Counted from the first letter of the stretch, positions 27,260 to 36,663 are shown. The stretch: 64,000 nucleotides of DNA from CBFHWU01 sp965659665 (GCA_965659665.1 CBFHWU010000032.1:1-64000), one strand, 5' to 3'. The notes: generated by a model from the letters alone, not told the origin. Numbers and translations are program-made.

Positions 27260-28585
27260 TTATGAATTTAATTCTTTCGTCCAATTTAATCGATCTTGTT
27301 GATTGAATGGCCAAGGAGCGCCATTATTTTCAATATTTGACATCATTATGTTAAGCTCATTGGGTGCTGCCGATTGTTCCATTACAAGGTATCGACGCAT
27401 GTCCATTATAATGGACAATGGATCAATCCCAATTGGGCAAGCTTCAACGCAAGCATTACAGGAGGTACAGGCCCAAAGTTCTTCACGAGTTATATAATGG
27501 TCAAGTAAAATATTTTGATTAGGTTGACTTTTTTGATCTAATTGTTCACCGATTTCTGTGATCCGATCACGGGTATCCATCATCACTTTGCGAGGAGATA
27601 GTTTTTTACCTGTTTGATTCGCAGGACATTCACTAGTACAGCGGCCACATTCAGTACATGAATACGCATTCATAAGTTGAACCCAGTTAAGATCAGTAGC
27701 ATCGGCTGCACCAAAAGTTGATGGAATTTCGTCGCTCGCAGTGGCTGCGTAGGGATCGGCATTAGGGTCCATCATAAGTTTAACTTCTTTAGTCACTGAA
27801 CTTAGATTTCCAAAAGCCCCAAGAGGGCGTAAATTAGCATAGTAGGTATTTGGAAATGCAAGTAAAATATGTAAGTGTTTAGAATAATACAAATAATTTA
27901 AAAACATCAATATCCCTGTAATATGTAGCCACCATGCCGTACGTTCAATTCCGATAACGAAACCAACATGGAGCCCGTCAAATAAAGGAGCAATAAATTG
28001 ACTGATAGGAAACGAACCAGCACGAGTATAGTGTGGATCTTGCGCGACATTTTGTAGCCAATAGTCAGCTCCATTCATGGTCAAAAAAAGTCCCATTAAG
28101 ACTACTTCAATATATAGAATCAAATTAGCATCCTTTTTTGGCCAACCTTTCATTTCTGGTTTCCAAAAACGTTGAATGCGCATTAAATTCCTTCGTGCCC
28201 AAAACAAAATAACTGAAACAAGCACCAAAAGTGCGAAAATTTCAAATGTGGCTATTAATACATCATACCCCTTCCCTAAGAAAGGAGCAAAAACTCGATG
28301 GGTCCCTAAAAGACCGTCGATAATAATTTCAATTAATTCGATGTTTATTACCACAAAGCCCACATAAACAATGACATGTAAAGCACCTGAAACTGGTTTG
28401 GTCACCATTTTGGATTGACCTAAAGCAATTTGAATCATTTGCATCCAGCGCTTACGGGATTGATCAGTCCGATCGACAGCGGTACCCAAGTTTATATTGC
28501 GAATAAGTTTTTTAACATTAACTACAAAGAAACCTATCGAACTAATCAATAGAACAGCAAACAAAATGTTAGGAACGAAGCTCAA
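27260..28585 (-). CDS. Membrane-bound 4Fe-4S oxidoreductase subunit (NarI/HdrE-like plus ferredoxin domain)
   Basis: 441 residues. About six membrane helices lie in the first 260 residues, including one at the extreme N-terminus, with His residues that could ligate haem or bind quinone. Two classical clusters follow: C-T-E-C-G-R-C-T-S-E-C-P near 310-321 and C-T-S-C-N-A-C-V-E-A-C-P near 372-383. Together with the CCG protein (26030) this reproduces, in two pieces, the layout of membrane Fe-S oxidoreductases that pass electrons from electron-transfer flavoprotein to menaquinone. It is the first of four tightly spaced genes. The electron donor is an inference. Confidence 0.82.
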   Translation of the reverse strand: MSFVPNILFAVLLISSIGFFVVNVKKLIRNINLGTAVDRTDQSRKRWMQMIQIALGQSKMVTKPVSGALHVIVYVGFVVINIELIEIIIDGLLGTHRVFAPFLGKGYDVLIATFEIFALLVLVSVILFWARRNLMRIQRFWKPEMKGWPKKDANLILYIEVVLMGLFLTMNGADYWLQNVAQDPHYTRAGSFPISQFIAPLFDGLHVGFVIGIERTAWWLHITGILMFLNYLYYSKHLHILLAFPNTYYANLRPLGAFGNLSSVTKEVKLMMDPNADPYAATASDEIPSTFGAADATDLNWVQLMNAYSCTECGRCTSECPANQTGKKLSPRKVMMDTRDRITEIGEQLDQKSQPNQNILLDHYITREELWACTSCNACVEACPIGIDPLSIIMDMRRYLVMEQSAAPNELNIMMSNIENNGAPWPFNQQDRLNWTKELNS

Positions 28586-28597
28586 TATCTATTGTTT

Positions 28598-29542
28598 TTA
28601 TTCCTCAATGGATTGTTCTTTGTAGGGCGTTTCTTTTTTTCCAAATAAAGAAAAATGAACATATCGCTTGGGGTTCAATCTCATATCCTCGAGCAACAAT
28701 TGAATTTGAGAGTTGGTTTCGTTTAATGATTGATGTAACGAATCCGTAGCAAATAATTTACCCATCGATCCTTGTCCTGATTTTACTCCATGCATAACAC
28801 TGTTTATGGAGGCAACTGTTTGTTGTAAATCCAACAAGGTTTTTCCAATATCAGCTTGATGAATAGTATCTGATATTACGTTAAGCTTATAGGTAAGACT
28901 GGCAAGGTTTTTAAATGATTTGTTTAGGTCTCCATTTTCGGCACTTATGGAACCTTCAAGAGATTTTATTACTACTTGCAAAGAAGATATCGTACTTGAA
29001 AAATCGTTTACCGAATTGCGAAGATCTTCTTGAACTTGTAGGTTCATCACATTATTAAAAGAAATCAAAACAGAGTCGGCGTGAACTACCATATCTTCTA
29101 TTTTTTCCTGCAAAGGGGTGAGCTTGTCATTAACAAGTTGTGTGAGCCCAGGAGCAATGTCTGTTTGTAAGGTATCTCCGTTTTTTGCACGGTCTCCAAC
29201 CTCAGAGGGAACAATTGCCAATGCTTTGCCTCCAATAAGACCAGATTCGTATATACGAGCAATACTGTTTTTGGAAAACGAAAAGTCACTTTCAATTCTA
29301 AAAGTAACAACTAATTTTGAAGATGGGTCTAGTTTGATTTTTTCGACAGATCCAATTTGAAAGCCATTGATTGTTACTGGTGTGCCAATAAGAAGCCCCT
29401 CAACATTGGTGTAAATACCATAAAATTTACGGTCCTTAGTTAATATATTGTTGGATTTAAGATAGCTAAAACCAAAAATGAAAATAATTATCCCAGAGAT
29501 AACCAAAAGAGCCGTCTTTACTTCGTTGGATATTTTTATCAC
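28598..29542 (-). CDS. MCE/MlaD-family lipid-transport protein
   Basis: 314 residues. One N-terminal membrane helix (about 10-26) is followed by an MCE domain (about 38-115), with G-V-(E)-G-L-L-I-G-T-P-V-T-I-N-G-F-Q-I-G-S-V as its first strands. A helical tail with heptad character comes after. MCE proteins form periplasmic hexamers that carry lipids between membranes. No permease (mlaE) or ATPase (mlaF) gene is adjacent. It follows the amidase gene by 52 bases and precedes the Fe-S oxidoreductase genes by 12, so it may be cotranscribed with both. Confidence 0.88.
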   Translation of the reverse strand: MIKISNEVKTALLVISGIIIFIFGFSYLKSNNILTKDRKFYGIYTNVEGLLIGTPVTINGFQIGSVEKIKLDPSSKLVVTFRIESDFSFSKNSIARIYESGLIGGKALAIVPSEVGDRAKNGDTLQTDIAPGLTQLVNDKLTPLQEKIEDMVVHADSVLISFNNVMNLQVQEDLRNSVNDFSSTISSLQVVIKSLEGSISAENGDLNKSFKNLASLTYKLNVISDTIHQADIGKTLLDLQQTVASINSVMHGVKSGQGSMGKLFATDSLHQSLNETNSQIQLLLEDMRLNPKRYVHFSLFGKKETPYKEQSIEE

Positions 29543-29594
29543 AAAAAAAATTTTTATAAAAATACATATAAATTAACACCAATTCAAAAACCCA

Positions 29595-30707
29595 TTAATT
29601 TCTTTTCATTTCTTTTGTTATTACCACGCGATTACCCCCTTTATATGCTACAATAAAACACCCTTTAAACTCTTTTTTTCTAGCTTCTTTAAGTAAGGTA
29701 GTCGCTTTTTTGAAGGATGTAGTTTGACCATAAAAATAACGATATATGGACCCTTTTTTTTCTTTAGTTATTAGTGATAATCCATTAAAATTTTGAGGGA
29801 TAAGTGCCAATGATTTTGAACTAGCTGCAATTTGTATTTTAAATGTGATTTTTTCAGGTTCTTCGGGGGGGGGTACGGTTTCTTCAAAAGGATTTTGTGT
29901 GGAATGTACTTTCGATTTTTGGGAATCTTTATAATTTATTATCGCTTCAGCAATTGCTTGCGCCATATCGTTTTGACCTTTTTTGGAATTCAAATAACTT
30001 CCCTCTAATTTATTAGTTAAAAAGCCGAGTTCAACAAGAACACTAGGCATGTAGGTGTTGCGAAGAACCAAAAAACCAGCCTGCTTTACTGTTCTGTTTT
30101 TTCGTTTAAGATTTTTTACAAAACTTTGTTGAATAATGTCAGCTGCTACTATACTTTGGTCCAAATAGGTTTCTTGCATCAATACCAAGCTGATGACCGA
30201 TTCAGGATTATTAGGGTCAAATCCATCGTATTTTTTTTCATAATCCTCCTCTAAAAAAATGACTGAATTTTCTTTTTGCGCAATTTTAAAATTTCTCTCA
30301 TTAGCATGTAAACCCAGTACGAAAGTCCCAGCTCCATAAGCTTGTGAGGTGTGAGCATCACAATGAATGGATACAAATAAATCCGCTTTGGCATTATTCG
30401 CAATATCTGCGCGTTTGTCTAGGGGGATAAAAACATCATTTTTTCGTGTATAAACAACCTTAATGTCGGGATTTTTTTCAAGTATGTTTCCTATGGATAA
30501 AGTAACTTTAAGTGCAATGTGTTTTTCATAATAATTATTTCCACGGTTACCTGAATCTTTTCCACCATGCCCTGCATCAAGAACAACCGTAAAGACTTGC
30601 TTTTTGGTTTGCGCCTTGGAATTATATGACCCAAAAACCAAAAGAATTATTAAAATCAGGCTGATTAAAGCCGACCCAGAAAAAATATGTGTATTTTTGA
30701 ACTCCAT
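29595..30707 (-). CDS. N-acetylmuramoyl-L-alanine amidase (Amidase_3) with C-terminal SPOR-like domain
   Basis: 370 residues from the ATG at 30707. The frame opens at 30743, but a TATTTTTG box at 30724-30731 would then be internal. The shorter start gives a proper signal anchor (about 11-30). D-A-G-H-G-G-K-D (zinc His), N-N-Y-Y-E-K (Glu), S-I-H-C-D-A-H (His) and V-E-L-G-F-L-T-N (catalytic Glu) define the zinc amidase that cleaves the peptide from muramic acid. The last 75 residues (F-K-I-Q-I-A-A-S-S, then K-G-G-N-R-V) look like a SPOR peptidoglycan-binding domain. It diverges from lptD. Confidence 0.88.
   Translation of the reverse strand: MEFKNTHIFSGSALISLILIILLVFGSYNSKAQTKKQVFTVVLDAGHGGKDSGNRGNNYYEKHIALKVTLSIGNILEKNPDIKVVYTRKNDVFIPLDKRADIANNAKADLFVSIHCDAHTSQAYGAGTFVLGLHANERNFKIAQKENSVIFLEEDYEKKYDGFDPNNPESVISLVLMQETYLDQSIVAADIIQQSFVKNLKRKNRTVKQAGFLVLRNTYMPSVLVELGFLTNKLEGSYLNSKKGQNDMAQAIAEAIINYKDSQKSKVHSTQNPFEETVPPPEEPEKITFKIQIAASSKSLALIPQNFNGLSLITKEKKGSIYRYFYGQTTSFKKATTLLKEARKKEFKGCFIVAYKGGNRVVITKEMKRN
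30692..30699 (+). promoter_or_regulatory. -7 box (TATTTTTG) for lptD, inside amidase gene start
   Basis: An exact TAnnTTTG match, 20 bases before the TTG start of lptD. It lies within the first codons of the amidase gene on the other strand. No good -33 TTG is present. Confidence 0.45.
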
Positions 30708-30719
30708 CAAAATGGCATT

Positions 30720-33344
30720 TTGACAAAAATAAAACATATTCATTCAATTTTGGGCAAACAATCATTGAACTTCGTTTTTTTGAGTTTTTTAACACTATCC
30801 TCCCTCACCGCACAGGAAGGACCTGACCTCGTTGATAGCCTAGCTGTGTCAGATAGTATTCCACAGAAAGAACCTTTATTACTCGACCAAGTTAAACGAC
30901 ACGCAAAAGGGTATATGACAATCGATAGAACAGAGGAAAAGTTATATTTATATGATGGTGCTGAACTATATTACCAAGATATCGAACTTAAATCGGGGAT
31001 CATTGTAATGGACTACAAAACAAATATTGTTACCGCCGGTCGTATCAAAGACTCCACTGGTCAGCTGGTTCAATACCCTTCATTTAAACAAGGAGTAGAC
31101 GAAATTTTTCCTGATTCTATTCGATTTAATTTTAAAACCAAGAAAGCGATCATTTGGAATTCAAGAAGCGAACAAAATGGAATGAATATTAAGGCTATCG
31201 CCACCAAAAAACAAAACGATTCCATTTATTTTATAAAAGACGCTCGAATTACAACCTCTGAAAATGTCGATGATCCTGACTATTATATCCGTGTTAGAAA
31301 AGGTAAATTTGTTCCTAAAAAAAAAATGATAGCAGGGCTAAGCAACATTTATATTGCGGATGTACCCACCCCAGTTTTTTTGCCTTTTGCCTATTTTCCA
31401 ATGACTCAAAAAAGAGAAACAGGGTTTATATTTCCGACCATAGGTGAAAATTTCAACCGAGGGTATTTCATACAAAATGGAGGTTATTATTTTGCTTTTA
31501 GTGAGTACTTCGATATCGCCACTCTTGGAGATTATTACACAAACGGAAGTTTTGGACTGCGAATAGAGTCAAACTACAATAAACGATATAAATTTAGAGG
31601 AAATTTAAGCTTTAGATTTGAAAACCTTATCAATGGAGAACGTGGACTACCAGGATATTCCAAAACAAATATCTATAATTTGAGATGGTCCCATAGTAAA
31701 GATGCTAAATCTAATCCAAACAGTCGTTTTTCTGCATCTGTAAATTTGGGTAGTAGTTCTTATTATCAAGAATCTTTAAATCAGCTTAACACTGGTAATT
31801 TTTTAAATAATTCTCTTAATTCATCCATCTCTTATTCAAAAACATTTCCCAACTACCCATCGGTAAATTTATCATTATCGGCTTCACACGCACAAAATAC
31901 ACGTTCAGAGTCAGTCAACTTAACCCTGCCTACACTACAAGCAAGCATGGAGCGGATTTATCCCTTTGCGAAACGTAATGGAATTAAGAGAGGCTTTATT
32001 CAAAACATTAATTTTCAATACACCGTTAGAGGGGAAAATAGAATTCAAACTAATGAAGAAAACTTTTTGACCTCCAAAATGTTTGATGATGCAAAATCAG
32101 GTTTACGACACAATATTCCTGTTAGTACTAACTTTAAAATTGCAAAACATTTTAATTTTTCGGTAGGAGCTAATTACGATGAAGTATGGACACTCGAAAC
32201 AATCAAGAAAAATGATTTTGATGTTGTAGCCAACCAAGAAGTAGCCCAAGATACCATAAGTGGATTTGATCGCTACAGACAGTACAACTTTAATGCAAGT
32301 GTAAATACAACCTTGTACGGGGTATTTGACTTTAAAGAAGGAAAAAAATTACAAAGTATCCGGCATGTTATCAACGCTAATGTGAGTTATTCGAATTCTC
32401 CAAGTTTTGAAGAATATTATGATGAATATATTATTGATGCTGATGGAACTACTGCGGAATACACACGTTTTCAGGGAGGTTTATATGGTCAACCAGGTAA
32501 AAATTATTCTAGCTCATTAGGGTTTACCCTTAGAAATACTTTTGAAGCAAAAGTTAAAGATAGAGACAGTACCAAAGTGGATCCCAAAAAAATTAAATTG
32601 TTAAATAATTTAAATTTTTCAACAAGTTATAACATTGCAGCAGATTCCTTAAGATGGAGTCCCCTACGTATGTCAACAGTGATTCCTTTGCTTGATAATA
32701 AACTGAGTATTAATCTTGGAGCAACCTTTGACCCATACGCATTAAACGAAAACAACCAGCGAATCAATACTTTTAATATCGAAGACGGGGGTCCCTTACT
32801 TCGGTTGACTAGCGCAAATTTTAACTGGGGATATAATTTTTCAAGCAAAAATAGTAAAAACAACAAATCCTCAGATGACAATATGGATTCAAATCGATCT
32901 TCTGATGATTTTTTTGGAAAGAATCAAGATTTTAGTGACCGTAGTTACCAACCCACTGAAAACTCTACCGATAGCAATGAGGAGGATGAGAACGCTGAAC
33001 TTTATAGATATCATTTACCTTGGAGTTTAAATTTGAGGCACAGCTTCACTTATAATAACTCCCAAAAACAAAATGAAATTTCTAATAACTCCTTGATGGC
33101 ATCTGGCCAACTTAGTTTGACCCCTAAATGGAATGTCAACGTTTCGTCAGGTTACGACTTTAAAAATAAAGGAATTACATACACCAATTTAGGTATCGAA
33201 AGGGATCTCAATAGCTGGGTGATGAATATTAGTTGGACACCATTTGGCAATCGTCAATCTTGGTTTTTCTTTATCGGGGTTAAATCTGGATTTTTACGCG
33301 ATTTAAAGTATGAGAAAAGAAGAGAAAGAGATAGAAGGCTTTAA
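30720..33344 (+). CDS. lptD: LPS-assembly protein LptD
   Basis: 874 residues from a TTG at 30720. The frame extends upstream to 30687, but the earlier codons lie over the amidase start and would delay the signal peptide. Residues about 10-32 form the signal peptide ending T-A-Q. An OstA-type periplasmic beta-jellyroll (about 50-220; M-D-Y-K-T-N-I-V-T-A-G) is followed by a long beta-barrel with alternating aromatic strands and a terminal strand near the C-terminus. A Ser/Asp/Asn-rich loop lies at about 715-765. It would insert lipopolysaccharide into the outer leaflet with LptE. RidA follows by 10 bases. Confidence 0.88.
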   Translation: MTKIKHIHSILGKQSLNFVFLSFLTLSSLTAQEGPDLVDSLAVSDSIPQKEPLLLDQVKRHAKGYMTIDRTEEKLYLYDGAELYYQDIELKSGIIVMDYKTNIVTAGRIKDSTGQLVQYPSFKQGVDEIFPDSIRFNFKTKKAIIWNSRSEQNGMNIKAIATKKQNDSIYFIKDARITTSENVDDPDYYIRVRKGKFVPKKKMIAGLSNIYIADVPTPVFLPFAYFPMTQKRETGFIFPTIGENFNRGYFIQNGGYYFAFSEYFDIATLGDYYTNGSFGLRIESNYNKRYKFRGNLSFRFENLINGERGLPGYSKTNIYNLRWSHSKDAKSNPNSRFSASVNLGSSSYYQESLNQLNTGNFLNNSLNSSISYSKTFPNYPSVNLSLSASHAQNTRSESVNLTLPTLQASMERIYPFAKRNGIKRGFIQNINFQYTVRGENRIQTNEENFLTSKMFDDAKSGLRHNIPVSTNFKIAKHFNFSVGANYDEVWTLETIKKNDFDVVANQEVAQDTISGFDRYRQYNFNASVNTTLYGVFDFKEGKKLQSIRHVINANVSYSNSPSFEEYYDEYIIDADGTTAEYTRFQGGLYGQPGKNYSSSLGFTLRNTFEAKVKDRDSTKVDPKKIKLLNNLNFSTSYNIAADSLRWSPLRMSTVIPLLDNKLSINLGATFDPYALNENNQRINTFNIEDGGPLLRLTSANFNWGYNFSSKNSKNNKSSDDNMDSNRSSDDFFGKNQDFSDRSYQPTENSTDSNEEDENAELYRYHLPWSLNLRHSFTYNNSQKQNEISNNSLMASGQLSLTPKWNVNVSSGYDFKNKGITYTNLGIERDLNSWVMNISWTPFGNRQSWFFFIGVKSGFLRDLKYEKRRERDRRL
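30724..30758 (-). promoter_or_regulatory. Promoter for the amidase gene, inside lptD start
   Basis: On the minus strand TTTG (30758-30755) and TATTTTTG (30731-30724) are spaced by 23 bases, at the long end of the Bacteroidota range. The -7 box ends 16 bases before the amidase ATG at 30707, and the whole element lies within the first codons of lptD. Confidence 0.5.
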
Positions 33345-33354
33345 AAACAATATC

Positions 33355-33735
33355 ATGAAAAAAATTATTATTACCCCTGATGCTCCTGCGCCAATAGGAC
33401 CTTATAATCAAGCAGTTAAAGTAGGCAACACCTTATATGCGAGTGGTCAAATCGCTTTAGATCCAAAGACGATGGAATTGGTATTGGACGATATCAAAAC
33501 TGAAACGCATCAAGTAATGAAAAATATTCGAGCTGTTTTAATAGCAGCTGAGATGAATTTTTCGAACGTTATAAAATGTAGCATATTTATAACAAATATG
33601 AATGATTTTGCTAAAATCAACGAAGTGTACGGTACATATTTTGGTGACCAAAACTCGCCCGCAAGAGAAACAGTACAAGTTGCTGCACTTCCCAAAAATG
33701 TACATGTAGAAATATCAGTTATTGCAATTGATTAA
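33355..33735 (+). CDS. ridA: RidA family enamine/imine deaminase
   Basis: 126 residues from the ATG at 33355. The frame is open upstream into the end of lptD, but the family begins at this Met. G-P-Y-N-Q-A (16-21), S-G-Q-I (30s), E-T-H-Q-V-M-K-N-I and the Arg in S-P-A-R-E-T-V near 104 are the RidA signature. The protein hydrolyses reactive 2-aminoacrylate and related imines made by PLP enzymes. It is ten bases after lptD and convergent with the sugar kinase gene, sharing four bases at the stops. Confidence 0.92.
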   Translation: MKKIIITPDAPAPIGPYNQAVKVGNTLYASGQIALDPKTMELVLDDIKTETHQVMKNIRAVLIAAEMNFSNVIKCSIFITNMNDFAKINEVYGTYFGDQNSPARETVQVAALPKNVHVEISVIAID

Positions 33736-34577
33736 TTTTTGTGATACTCCACTAATCCATCAATGGGCTTCTTATTGATCACACCCAACTGGAGGTGGTA
33801 TGATTTGAGTACTTCTTCGAGTTCTTCTTTTAGGAAGTAAGCAATCGATCCAATGAAATGAATTGGTATATTTTTAGCGTTTTCAAATTGTAAAATTTGA
33901 TGTTCAACAAATAACTTAAGACCTTTAAAAATCAAGTTTTGAGCATAATCGTGATCTTTATTAACCACTAAAAACTTTGCAAAAGTGGCTAAATAAGTGT
34001 TAGGGTTTGGTTTTTTGTATAAGTTTGTTTTGATTTCTTCAGCTTGCAGATTAAAATCAGAAGCAAATTTTGTAGCCAAATCAGATGGCATTTTATAAAA
34101 ATAAAAATCACGTATAAGCTGTCTTCCAAAATAATTTCCACTAGCATCATCCATAAGGATATATCCTAAAGAATTTATTTTTTGATGAACATCTTCGCCA
34201 TCGTAATAACTACAATTTGACCCTGTGCCTAAAATGCAAACTAAGCTCGGAACACTCGGAGTAACGGTAGAATATACTGCCGCATAAGTATCCTCTTTTG
34301 CGGTTACATTTGCATTTGAAAATATCGATTTAAGTACTGATTCAATCAGCAACCGAGGGGGTTGTGTTCCACACCCAGCCCCATAAAAATTAATAGAGTG
34401 AACATCTTGAGCAACTCGTGACAAATCATAGTTATTAATAATTCGTTCTTCAATAATTTGATCAGTCAAAACTTGAGGATTTAACCCCATAGTTTGGGTC
34501 TCAAATAGGAAGGAGCCTTTGGAATCTAAAGCGATCCAATCTGTTTTGGTAGATCCACTATCAACAATTAATTGCAT
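33732..34577 (-). CDS. BadF/BadG-type ATPase, N-acetylglucosamine kinase-like
   Basis: 281 residues of the ASKHA kinase fold. V-D-S-G-S-T-K-T-D-W (5-14) is the phosphate-1 loop, L-G-T-G-S-N-C-S near 124 is phosphate-2, and F-I-G-S-I-A-Y near 250 is the adenosine site. M-D-D-A-S-G-N-Y-F-G is typical of N-acetylglucosamine kinase-like members. It probably phosphorylates an amino sugar. It lies five bases after gapA in a pfkA-gapA-kinase operon, placing it next to central sugar metabolism. Confidence 0.8.
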   Translation of the reverse strand: MQLIVDSGSTKTDWIALDSKGSFLFETQTMGLNPQVLTDQIIEERIINNYDLSRVAQDVHSINFYGAGCGTQPPRLLIESVLKSIFSNANVTAKEDTYAAVYSTVTPSVPSLVCILGTGSNCSYYDGEDVHQKINSLGYILMDDASGNYFGRQLIRDFYFYKMPSDLATKFASDFNLQAEEIKTNLYKKPNPNTYLATFAKFLVVNKDHDYAQNLIFKGLKLFVEHQILQFENAKNIPIHFIGSIAYFLKEELEEVLKSYHLQLGVINKKPIDGLVEYHKN

Positions 34578-34582
34578 ACGTT

Positions 34583-35584
34583 TTAAATTGAACTTATGTG
34601 GAGAGCTAAATCAATCAATTTGTTAGAATATCCAGCCTCATTATCATACCAAGAAATCACTTTAAAAAAAGTACCATTGAGTTGAATTCCAGCGTTGGCA
34701 TCAATTATAGAAGTGCGAGCATCTCCAATAAAATCTTGTGAAACGACCAATTCTTCTGTATATCCAAGAATTCCTTTAAGTTCGTTTTCTGAAGCAGATT
34801 TTATGGCCGATTTAACCCCTTCATAATCCGTTTCGGTTTCTAACTTTACTGTTAAATCAACCACGGAAACATCAGCTGTAGGTACACGGAAAGCCATTCC
34901 TGTAATTTTGCCTTCTAATGAAGGAATTACTTTGGTTACTGCCTTAGCAGCTCCAGTAGAGGCAGGAATAATATTGAGTAAGGAAGATCTACCCCCTCTA
35001 TAATCCTTCTTGCTTGGGCCATCAACGGTCATTTGTGTAGCTGTAACAGCGTGAACAGTAGTCATCAAAGCCTCTGCAATTCCAAAGGTATCATTTAATA
35101 CTTTGGCTAAGGGAGCTAAACAGTTGGTCGTACATGACGCATTCGAAACAATAAGGTCAGATGGTTGAGCGTCTTGATGATTAACGCCCATTACAAACAT
35201 GGGGGCATCTTTGGATGGGGCAGAAATCACCACTTTCTTGGCACCACCATCAATGTGAGAGTTTGCCATTTCTATAGTGGTAAAGATTCCTGTACATTCG
35301 GCGACTACTTCAGCTCCTACGGCATCCCACTCTAAATTTTTTGGATCACGTTCGGCGGTTATACGAACTGTCTTTCCGTCCACTTCTAAGTGGCCATCTT
35401 TTACTTCAACACTTGCATCACAAATACCATGTACTGAGTCGTATTTTAAAAGATATGCCAGATGTTCTACATCTAATAAATCATTAATAGCTACGACCTC
35501 AACGTTTTCTTTTTTTAGAGATGCGCGAAGTACCATTCTTCCGATTCTACCAAATCCGTTAATTCCAATTTTAAGTGTTGACAT
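34583..35584 (-). CDS. gapA: Glyceraldehyde-3-phosphate dehydrogenase
   Basis: 333 residues. The NAD-binding motif is G-I-N-G-F-G-R-I-G (7-15). Catalytic Cys151 is in S-N-A-S-C-T-T-N-C. The paired His is in T-T-V-H-A-V-T near 178. The protein ends W-Y-D-N-E-x-G-Y-S. It oxidises glyceraldehyde-3-phosphate to 1,3-bisphosphoglycerate in glycolysis. It follows pfkA by 34 bases on the same strand. The Asp-rich P-site region resembles NAD-specific (GapA) rather than NADP-specific forms, though I cannot prove cofactor choice. Confidence 0.96.
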   Translation of the reverse strand: MSTLKIGINGFGRIGRMVLRASLKKENVEVVAINDLLDVEHLAYLLKYDSVHGICDASVEVKDGHLEVDGKTVRITAERDPKNLEWDAVGAEVVAECTGIFTTIEMANSHIDGGAKKVVISAPSKDAPMFVMGVNHQDAQPSDLIVSNASCTTNCLAPLAKVLNDTFGIAEALMTTVHAVTATQMTVDGPSKKDYRGGRSSLLNIIPASTGAAKAVTKVIPSLEGKITGMAFRVPTADVSVVDLTVKLETETDYEGVKSAIKSASENELKGILGYTEELVVSQDFIGDARTSIIDANAGIQLNGTFFKVISWYDNEAGYSNKLIDLALHISSI

Positions 35585-35618
35585 TTGCTTACTTTTTAAT
35601 TTTAAATGTGATTTATGA

Positions 35619-36605
35619 CTAAAGTTTCATAATTTTTGAAACTTTTAAAAGTTCTTGATTAATTTCTGATTTTCCTTTGATTGCATATTCAAAAGGGGTA
35701 AGTGTTAATTTTCCCGCTTGAATACCCACCATTTGTGAGGTTTTTCCTTCTAAAATACTTTCAACAGCTTTGAGTCCCATTCGACTTCCCAAAACTCGAT
35801 CGAAACAGGAAGGTGATCCCCCTCGCTGCATGTGGCCTAAAACAGAAACACGGACTTCATATTTTGTTTGAGTTTCTACTTCTTCGGCTAGTTCAAAAAT
35901 ATTTTTTCCGCTTTTCTCTCCCTCTGCAACAATTATAATATTGACTAATTTATTCAAAGCCTCTCTTTCTTTCAAAGAAGATTTAAGTTTATCGACTGTA
36001 GTATTTTTTTCAGGAATTAATATTTCGGCAGCTCCTACCCCTATACCAGCATTCAGCGCAATATGACCTGCGTCACGTCCCATTACTTCCACAAAAAATA
36101 AACGATTATGTGATATAGCGGTGTCTCGGATTTTGTCAATAGCTTCAACGACAGTATTTAAGGCAGTATCATAACCCAAAGTATGTGAAGTTCCGTAAAT
36201 ATCATTGTCGATAGTTCCGGGGATACCAATTACAGGGATTCCAAATTCCATCTCAAAAATCATCCCTCCAGTGAAGCTACCATCACCTCCAATAACAACT
36301 AAGGCATCAATCCCAATATTTTTTAAATTTTCGTAAGCTTTTTTTCGACCTTCTTTAGTTCTAAATTCTTTGGATCGAGCAGATTTTAATTTGGTTCCTC
36401 CTTTATTGATAATACTTTTTACATCACGGGAAGAAACTGGTACAATGTCATTATCAATTAAACCCTCGTAGCCCCGATATACACCAAAACAGTCGATGTT
36501 ATAAAAGGAGCAGGATCGTACTACAGAGCGAATTGCAGCATTCATTCCTGGCGCGTCACCACCTGAGGTTAGAACCGCAATGCGAGAAAATTTAGTGTTT
36601 TGCAT
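35619..36605 (-). CDS. pfkA: ATP-dependent 6-phosphofructokinase
   Basis: 328 residues. T-S-G-G-D-A-P-G-M-N-A (13-23) and G-G-D-G-S-F near 107 bind ATP. P-G-T-I-D-N-D near 130 contains the catalytic Asp. M-G-R-D-A-G-H near 174 binds fructose-6-phosphate. G-G-D-G-S, with Gly where pyrophosphate enzymes have Asp, points to the ATP-dependent type. It is the first gene of the pfkA-gapA-kinase operon and has a -7 box 10 bases upstream. Confidence 0.95.
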   Translation of the reverse strand: MQNTKFSRIAVLTSGGDAPGMNAAIRSVVRSCSFYNIDCFGVYRGYEGLIDNDIVPVSSRDVKSIINKGGTKLKSARSKEFRTKEGRKKAYENLKNIGIDALVVIGGDGSFTGGMIFEMEFGIPVIGIPGTIDNDIYGTSHTLGYDTALNTVVEAIDKIRDTAISHNRLFFVEVMGRDAGHIALNAGIGVGAAEILIPEKNTTVDKLKSSLKEREALNKLVNIIIVAEGEKSGKNIFELAEEVETQTKYEVRVSVLGHMQRGGSPSCFDRVLGSRMGLKAVESILEGKTSQMVGIQAGKLTLTPFEYAIKGKSEINQELLKVSKIMKL

Positions 36606-36615
36606 ATTAATTTTG

Positions 36616-36623
36616 CAAAATTA
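36616..36623 (-). promoter_or_regulatory. -7 box (TAATTTTG) before pfkA
   Basis: On the minus strand TAATTTTG ends ten bases before the pfkA ATG at 36605. Transcription would begin only a few bases before the start codon. A -33 TTG is not obvious. Confidence 0.45.
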
Positions 36624-36663
36624 CAAACTAATTTTCTTCTTCTATCATGAATGGACATTTTTT

